From: Bacillota bacterium
Lineage (GTDB): Bacteria > Bacillota > Clostridia > Lachnospirales > Lachnospiraceae
Direction of reading: 5' to 3'
DNA length: 15,742 nt
Assembly (NCBI GenBank): GCA_023410575.1
Contig: JAEYPP010000052.1
Span: forward strand, 1-15,742
Part shown: positions 12,036-15,742 of the stretch, one piece after another
Layout: every line of letters starts with the position of its first letter
Position numbering within the stretch: position 1 is the first letter of the stretch
Notes under the pieces: model-generated
What the model saw: only the letters and a program-made list of their open reading frames with translations
Told to the model about the DNA's origin: nothing
Database searches by the model: none
Made by a program: the position numbers and the translations under genes

Positions 12036-13037
12036 TTACTTCGTTTTTTTTAAGCCTGATGTTTCTCGTACCAATAATTTTGCAAGAGAATCAACGGTAG
12101 ACTTCTCTTTTTTTGCTAAATCATATCCAAATTTGAGAATAACATCAATAGCTTCTTTTGAACTATCATCCATCTTTGGTATATTTTCTTCTGTTTTCAA
12201 CTGCATTCTAATATAATCTTGTGGTTTATTAATCGATTTATACAAAAGCCTCATTTGATAATCTACGGTTTGTTCGCTTCCATCCATCAGAATATCAAAA
12301 AGTGGTATGGCCCAATTAAATAGTCCCCATTGCTTTGCTTTTTTACAAGAGTTTGATTTTGTATTCTTGACATTCCCCACTGAAACAGTCATGAAATCAG
12401 TAAGACTGTTACATTCTGGTAACTTTAGTCCCTCAATCAAGGCACACAAAGTTGGATTATTTGCAACAACTCCACCATCTATTAAACACCCATAGCAGCT
12501 ATTGCGGTCCTTTAGGCAAGTTGGCGGAAAATAGGTAGGTGCAGCTGTTGAGGATAAAATAGCATCTCTTAACAGACAATTCCGATGATTGTCTGCCCGC
12601 CCTGAAACAGAGTTAAAAAATACAGCACTCCTCTTTGTAATATCATATGAAGTCAAAAGACAAGGCTTTCTTAACTCCCCTAACGTGCTATCCCCAAAAT
12701 ATGATTTTAATATCTCTTCAAAATATTTATTGGTATACTTCGCTCCCCAAAATGGATATGTCCATTGCCGATGAAAGATATAATTTCCGTAATCAATATA
12801 GGTTTGCGTAATTTCCCTTGCAGAATATTTTGATTCACCGCGCTCATTCGGGAATAAATATAATACTGTTAGTATCGATCCAGTACTTGTTCCAGCAATT
12901 AAGTCAAAATAGTCTCCAATTCTAGCCTTAGGATTACCACTATACTCACTTAATTTTTCTTCCAAACTCTGTAATAAAACAGCGGAGACAATACCTCGCA
13001 TTCCTCCGCCGTCAATTGATAATATTCTTTTTTTCAT
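12036..13037 (-). CDS. Patatin-like phospholipase family protein
   Basis: A 333-residue predicted lipid acyl hydrolase using a Ser-Asp dyad. The oxyanion-hole loop DGGGMRG (9-15), nucleophile elbow GTSTG with S51, and DGG with catalytic D187 followed by VVANNP are all present. The plant-type RILSIDGGGMRG opening suggests the Pat17-like branch. There is no signal peptide or membrane helix, so it is probably cytosolic. The C-terminal 100 or so residues are not recognised. An upstream GTG (13055) is in frame, but ATG 13037 is chosen because AAGGGT (13045-13050) lies 7 bp before it. No nucleotidyltransferase of a CBASS defence system is adjacent, so a defence role is unsupported. It is followed by its own terminator. 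Substrate and role are unknown. Confidence 0.9.
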   Translation of the reverse strand: MKKRILSIDGGGMRGIVSAVLLQSLEEKLSEYSGNPKARIGDYFDLIAGTSTGSILTVLYLFPNERGESKYSAREITQTYIDYGNYIFHRQWTYPFWGAKYTNKYFEEILKSYFGDSTLGELRKPCLLTSYDITKRSAVFFNSVSGRADNHRNCLLRDAILSSTAAPTYFPPTCLKDRNSCYGCLIDGGVVANNPTLCALIEGLKLPECNSLTDFMTVSVGNVKNTKSNSCKKAKQWGLFNWAIPLFDILMDGSEQTVDYQMRLLYKSINKPQDYIRMQLKTEENIPKMDDSSKEAIDVILKFGYDLAKKEKSTVDSLAKLLVRETSGLKKTK

Positions 13038-13157
13038 GGAAGTTACCCTTAGCACTTATTATTAACTATATGCTAAAAGCCAAAATCTATTCCTAAGTGC
13101 AGAGCTTTTCATGAATGGGGCTGTCGTACTCACACGAGAAACATCTTCTTACATGAG

Positions 13158-13481
13158 TTAAAATACTTGTTTACTCCAACGGTATTGGTGCATATCAACA
13201 CAGCCATTATCAAGAAACTGAACGCCTTCCTTTTCTAGTAACTCGCGTTGTTTATTTTCTCCACCAAAAGCAAACGCTTTTGAAACCTCACCTTTTACAT
13301 TTACAACACGATAACAAGGAATTTTCTCTGGATCCGGATTTACATGCAACGCGTATCCGACCACCTTTGCTAGTCTTTGATTACCCGCAAGTGCTGCCAC
13401 TTGACCATATGATGCCACTGTCCCGTAAGGTATTTCCTTTACGACCTCATAGATTTTTTGAAATGTACTCTTATCTTCCAC
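13158..13481 (-). CDS. MGMT/alkyltransferase-like DNA-binding protein
   Basis: A 107-residue protein equal to the C-terminal DNA-binding domain of O6-alkylguanine-DNA alkyltransferases. The opening FQKIYEVVKEIPYGTVASYG, the helix-turn-helix QVAALAGNQRLAKVVGYALH and the FAFGGENKQRELLEKEG tail are typical. The active-site motif reads IPCYRV (C56-Y57-R58): the acceptor Cys is kept, but the usual His of PCHR is Tyr. True alkyltransferase-like proteins such as E. coli Atl have Trp for Cys. It may therefore be a transferase of altered activity or a damage-recognition protein feeding excision repair. The start is GTG, 6 bp after GAGGAG. The gap after the permease is 39 bp, so co-transcription is likely. 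Confidence 0.88.
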   Translation of the reverse strand: MEDKSTFQKIYEVVKEIPYGTVASYGQVAALAGNQRLAKVVGYALHVNPDPEKIPCYRVVNVKGEVSKAFAFGGENKQRELLEKEGVQFLDNGCVDMHQYRWSKQVF

Positions 13482-13520
13482 GTTTTTCTCCTCTATACTA
13501 ACTTACTATTATGCAATCTA

Positions 13521-14843
13521 CTATTCATTACGTGCACTATACTTATAGCCAAGTAAGCTAATTATAGCACTAACAATAACAAATACCAAAAAAGATGGAT
13601 GAAAAATTGTACCACCTACTATAATGATAGAACCTAGGATTGCTAACCCAGGTACCACATATCCCATCATAACCCCTTTTATTTCACCTTGTTTTCTAAG
13701 TTTGATGACTGTAATATACAACACAGCGAAGAGAATATAACTTAAACACACAGGTATCTCAGATACATCTGAGAGAATAGCATATTCTTGTGTCAAATAA
13801 TTAATGAAAATCCAGAACAAACTTACTACAAAAGCTATAAGTGCAGAATAGACCGGCATATGTCCGAAATATTTTGATTGCTTTGTTAGTAGGTTCGTAC
13901 ATGGCACTAGCTTTCGAATAGCTAAGGAATATGGTAATTGTATAAATGCTAATACTAATCCATTCAGCGTTCCAACAACTGAAATTATGACAAATATAAG
14001 GATTAATTTCGCCCCAGTTCCCCCAAAAATCTGATTTGCTGCTATATAGACAGAATCATTTCCTTGCTCCATAACAACTTCGACACCAATTAATGATGTA
14101 ATTCCTATAAAATATAATAAATAGCAAGTGAGTACTATGACTGGTGCTATAATCATTGCTAGAGGAAGATTTTTTTTACTATTCTTAATCTCATGGCAAA
14201 CTGTTGTTGCTACAGACCAGCCATCATAAGAGAATGCAATCGGTGCAAATGCCGTAATCCAATTGGAAGAGACTATCGTATGTGAAATGGAGCTGAAATC
14301 ATTATGTGCAATCTCCATCGGTTTTCCGAATATAATTCCTGTTATAGCTATAATAACTAGTGGTACTATTTTTATTATCATTGCGGCATTTTGAATAAAA
14401 CCACCAAGTGCGGCAGATAGGGCATTTATGCCAAAGATTACTACTAATACAATCCCTGCTATTATAGTACTATTTTTTGTTGTTGCTTCTATATGGAACA
14501 ACTGACACATGTAAAGACCTGTCACCCATGCAACAACAGCGATAATCGGTGCAAAATATAAAAACATCTGAAACCATCCTGTTGCTCCAGCCATTTTCCG
14601 ATTAACAAACGTCTCCATATATCCAATAATTCCACCTGGAGCATCTACCCTTGCTGCTAGTTGAGAAATTGATAATGAACCAAATATGATAGCAATTGCG
14701 GCAATTACAAACACAATTATTCCAAGAAACATATTCCCATTTGTGTAACGTAATACATCATCAGACTTAAAAAAAATTCCTGAACCTATTACAATTCCAG
14801 TAATCATTGTAATAGATGTGAATAATCCGTACTTTCTTTGCAT
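13521..14843 (-). CDS. APC-family amino-acid permease
   Basis: A 440-residue polytopic membrane transporter with about 12 hydrophobic helices. The first helix carries TGIVIGSGIFFKSDDVL, the substrate-binding GSGIF motif of the APC superfamily. The segment SYDGWSVATTVCHEIKNSKKNLPLAM (about 204-229) matches the helix 6-7 loop of LAT/SteT-like exchangers. Length and topology are complete. The likely substrates are neutral amino acids such as serine or threonine, or an amino-acid exchange; this is inferred from family only. The ATG follows AAGGAG at 6 bp. It has a probable promoter at 14885-14913 and runs on into the alkyltransferase-like gene. Confidence 0.93.
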   Translation of the reverse strand: MQRKYGLFTSITMITGIVIGSGIFFKSDDVLRYTNGNMFLGIIVFVIAAIAIIFGSLSISQLAARVDAPGGIIGYMETFVNRKMAGATGWFQMFLYFAPIIAVVAWVTGLYMCQLFHIEATTKNSTIIAGIVLVVIFGINALSAALGGFIQNAAMIIKIVPLVIIAITGIIFGKPMEIAHNDFSSISHTIVSSNWITAFAPIAFSYDGWSVATTVCHEIKNSKKNLPLAMIIAPVIVLTCYLLYFIGITSLIGVEVVMEQGNDSVYIAANQIFGGTGAKLILIFVIISVVGTLNGLVLAFIQLPYSLAIRKLVPCTNLLTKQSKYFGHMPVYSALIAFVVSLFWIFINYLTQEYAILSDVSEIPVCLSYILFAVLYITVIKLRKQGEIKGVMMGYVVPGLAILGSIIIVGGTIFHPSFLVFVIVSAIISLLGYKYSARNE

Positions 14844-14884
14844 ATTTTCTCCTTAGTAAATGTGAAAATGGTTCTATAACTATA

Positions 14885-14913
14885 AAATTACTCTTTATTC
14901 AACTTTGTGTCAA
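14885..14913 (-). promoter_or_regulatory. Probable sigma-A promoter of the permease gene
   Basis: On the minus strand a perfect TTGACA (14908-14913) is followed after 17 bp by TAATTT (14885-14890), a poor -10. Nearby TATAGT-like sequences give alternative -10 choices. The predicted start is about 35 bp before the ATG. Confidence 0.5.
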
Positions 14914-14951
14914 TGTAACTTTACTGGTAATTGGAATTTTTGTGAAACAAA

Positions 14952-15071
14952 GGGGTGCAACCTGCGAGGCCTCTTTGGGGACGCTTTTTTCTATAATAGG
15001 ATGTTCTGAGAACTTTCCCATTACAGAAAAAAAGAGGAGCTGATACATTGCTATGTTACCCGGGGTGCAAC
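14952..15071. repeat. Short direct repeat GGGGTGCAAC (two copies, 110 bp apart)
   Basis: The 10-mer occurs at 14952-14961 and 15062-15071 on the plus strand. The second copy lies inside the spoVT terminator hairpin, while the first sits in a GC-rich stretch (about 14951-14984) that includes the palindrome GAGGCCTC and ends in a T-run. The first stretch may be a decayed second terminator or an unrelated element. Confidence 0.4.
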
Positions 15072-15085
15072 GTATCTTCTCCTCT
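15027..15085 (-). terminator. Intrinsic terminator of spoVT
   Basis: On the minus strand AGAGGAG pairs with CTCCTCT, and the stem continues inward as GATACGTTGC/GCAATGTATC with one G-T pair and a small bulge, around a 15-nt loop. Seven T residues follow. It starts 11 bp after the spoVT stop. Confidence 0.93.
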
Positions 15086-15096
15086 ATTATGTCATT

Positions 15097-15642
15097 TTAG
15101 TTTTCCATCTGTCTTCCTAAGAAAGCTGCTGCAGTAGCTGCTAATTTATTCTCAACTTCCCCAAGTTTTGTTTTTGTATCTCTTGTTAAAATTAAAACTG
15201 CACCGATAGCATCGCCTTCACAAATAATAGGTGAAATTACTTGATATGCAATATCTTCATCATCTTGAGCGATACGAATAAATCCTTTTTCCTCTTTCGC
15301 TGCCATAACAGTTTCTCTATCATTGATCAATGCTTCTAGTTCCTTGCTGATTGGCTTAGTAACCCAATCTTTCTTTCCGCCTCCAGAGATAGCAACAAAT
15401 TGATCTTTATCTGCGATTGCAACAATGTGTCCTGTTGTGTGACCAATGGAGTCAGCATACTGCTTTGCAAACTGTCCAAGCTCACCAATTGGAGAATATT
15501 TCTTTAAAATAATCTCACCTTCACGGTCTGTAAAAATTTCAAGTGGATCTCCTTCACGAATACGTAATGTTCTTCTTATTTCCTTAGGGATAACCACTCT
15601 TCCCAAATCATCTATGCGTCTTACGATTCCTGTTGCCTTCAT
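15097..15642 (-). CDS. spoVT: Stage V sporulation protein T (AbrB-family regulator)
   Basis: A 181-residue transcription regulator. In Bacillus, SpoVT is made in the forespore under sigma-G and tunes the sigma-G regulon. The N-terminal swapped-hairpin AbrB domain (about 1-50) reads MKATGIVRRIDDLGRVVIPK, followed by EIRRTLRIREGDPLEIF. The remainder (about 55-178) is the GAF-like C-terminal domain, with AISGGGKKDWV and AVLILTRD segments. Length and domain order match Bacillus SpoVT (178 residues), which separates it from short AbrB proteins. GGAGG lies about 10 bp before the ATG. It is monocistronic, with its own terminator, and sits at the expected end of the mazG-rqcP-yabPQ-divIC-spoIIE neighbourhood. 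Confidence 0.97.
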   Translation of the reverse strand: MKATGIVRRIDDLGRVVIPKEIRRTLRIREGDPLEIFTDREGEIILKKYSPIGELGQFAKQYADSIGHTTGHIVAIADKDQFVAISGGGKKDWVTKPISKELEALINDRETVMAAKEEKGFIRIAQDDEDIAYQVISPIICEGDAIGAVLILTRDTKTKLGEVENKLAATAAAFLGRQMEN

Positions 15643-15696
15643 TTAGAATATTCCTCCATTTACTTCGTCAAACTTAGATGCATGTCATTAAAATAT

Positions 15697-15724
15697 TGCT
15701 ATGACTATATTGTTTGTAAATTCA
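15697..15724 (-). promoter_or_regulatory. Tentative sigma-G promoter of spoVT
   Basis: On the minus strand TGAATT (15719-15724) is followed after 15 bp by CATAGCA (15697-15703). This is close to the sigma-G pattern (GMATR, 15 bp, CATNMTA), but with mismatches in both halves. The start site would be about 48 bp before the ATG. Known sigma-G control of Bacillus spoVT is what makes it worth noting. Confidence 0.35.
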
Positions 15725-15742
15725 AGGAATTTATACCTATAT

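Noticed and set aside
12036..13037. Patatin as a CBASS phospholipase effector (CapV-like)
   Set aside because: No CD-NTase or accessory defence gene is adjacent; neighbours are a permease, an alkyltransferase-like gene and mazG.
14951..14984. T-box-like string (GGGGTGCAACC, then GGGGACGC and a T-run) on the plus strand
   Set aside because: The T-box core would need GGTGGNACCGCG and a CGTCCC terminator half; here the order and strand do not fit, and no plus-strand gene follows.

Overview
The window reads as chromosomal DNA of an AT-rich, endospore-forming Firmicute of the Clostridia, most likely Lachnospiraceae (Clostridium phytofermentans-like). This rests on the sporulation genes spoIIE, yabP, yabQ and spoVT, on gene order, on AGGAGG-type ribosome binding sites and on protein flavour. 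The species is an inference. All protein and tRNA genes lie on the minus strand, so transcription runs from high to low coordinates.

Layout in transcription order. spoVT (15642-15097) has its own terminator. An accessory-looking trio follows: an APC amino-acid permease, a small O6-alkylguanine-DNA-alkyltransferase-like protein and a patatin-like lipase, the last followed by a strong terminator. Next come mazG, hup (HU, own promoter, long leader, terminator), rqcP, yabP, yabQ and divIC. Then tRNA-Met with a consensus promoter and a terminator, a structured palindromic element, spoIIE, tilS, hpt and ftsH. Beyond ftsH lies a 615-bp gene-free stretch with a bidirectional terminator and a complex inverted-repeat element. 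After that come a GH13 amylase and a tRNA-Tyr/tRNA-Leu pair at the window's left edge.

The backbone spoVT-mazG-rqcP-yabP-yabQ-divIC-tRNA-Met-spoIIE-tilS-hpt-ftsH matches the order known from Bacillus subtilis (spoVT-yabM-yabN-yabO-yabP-yabQ-divIC-yabR-tRNA-spoIIE-tilS-hprT-ftsH). Here yabR and the tRNA-Glu are absent, hup is added, and the permease/alkyltransferase/patatin trio sits between spoVT and mazG. The block joins sporulation (SpoVT, YabP, YabQ, SpoIIE), division (DivIC) and housekeeping quality control: MazG cleans nucleotide pools, RqcP works in ribosome rescue, TilS matures tRNA-Ile, Hpt salvages purines and FtsH degrades membrane proteins.

No wholly new multigene system is evident. 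The least explained features are two noncoding palindromic elements. One is at 2485-2726: nested inverted repeats of 12 and 23 bp around a partly tandem 47-bp unit. The other is at 8606-8691: three stems between tRNA-Met and spoIIE. Also notable are a SpoIIE of only 532 residues with two membrane segments instead of about ten, a spoIIE promoter with the 21-bp spacing typical of Spo0A-activated promoters, an alkyltransferase with PCYR instead of PCHR, and a long leader with two hairpins before hup.
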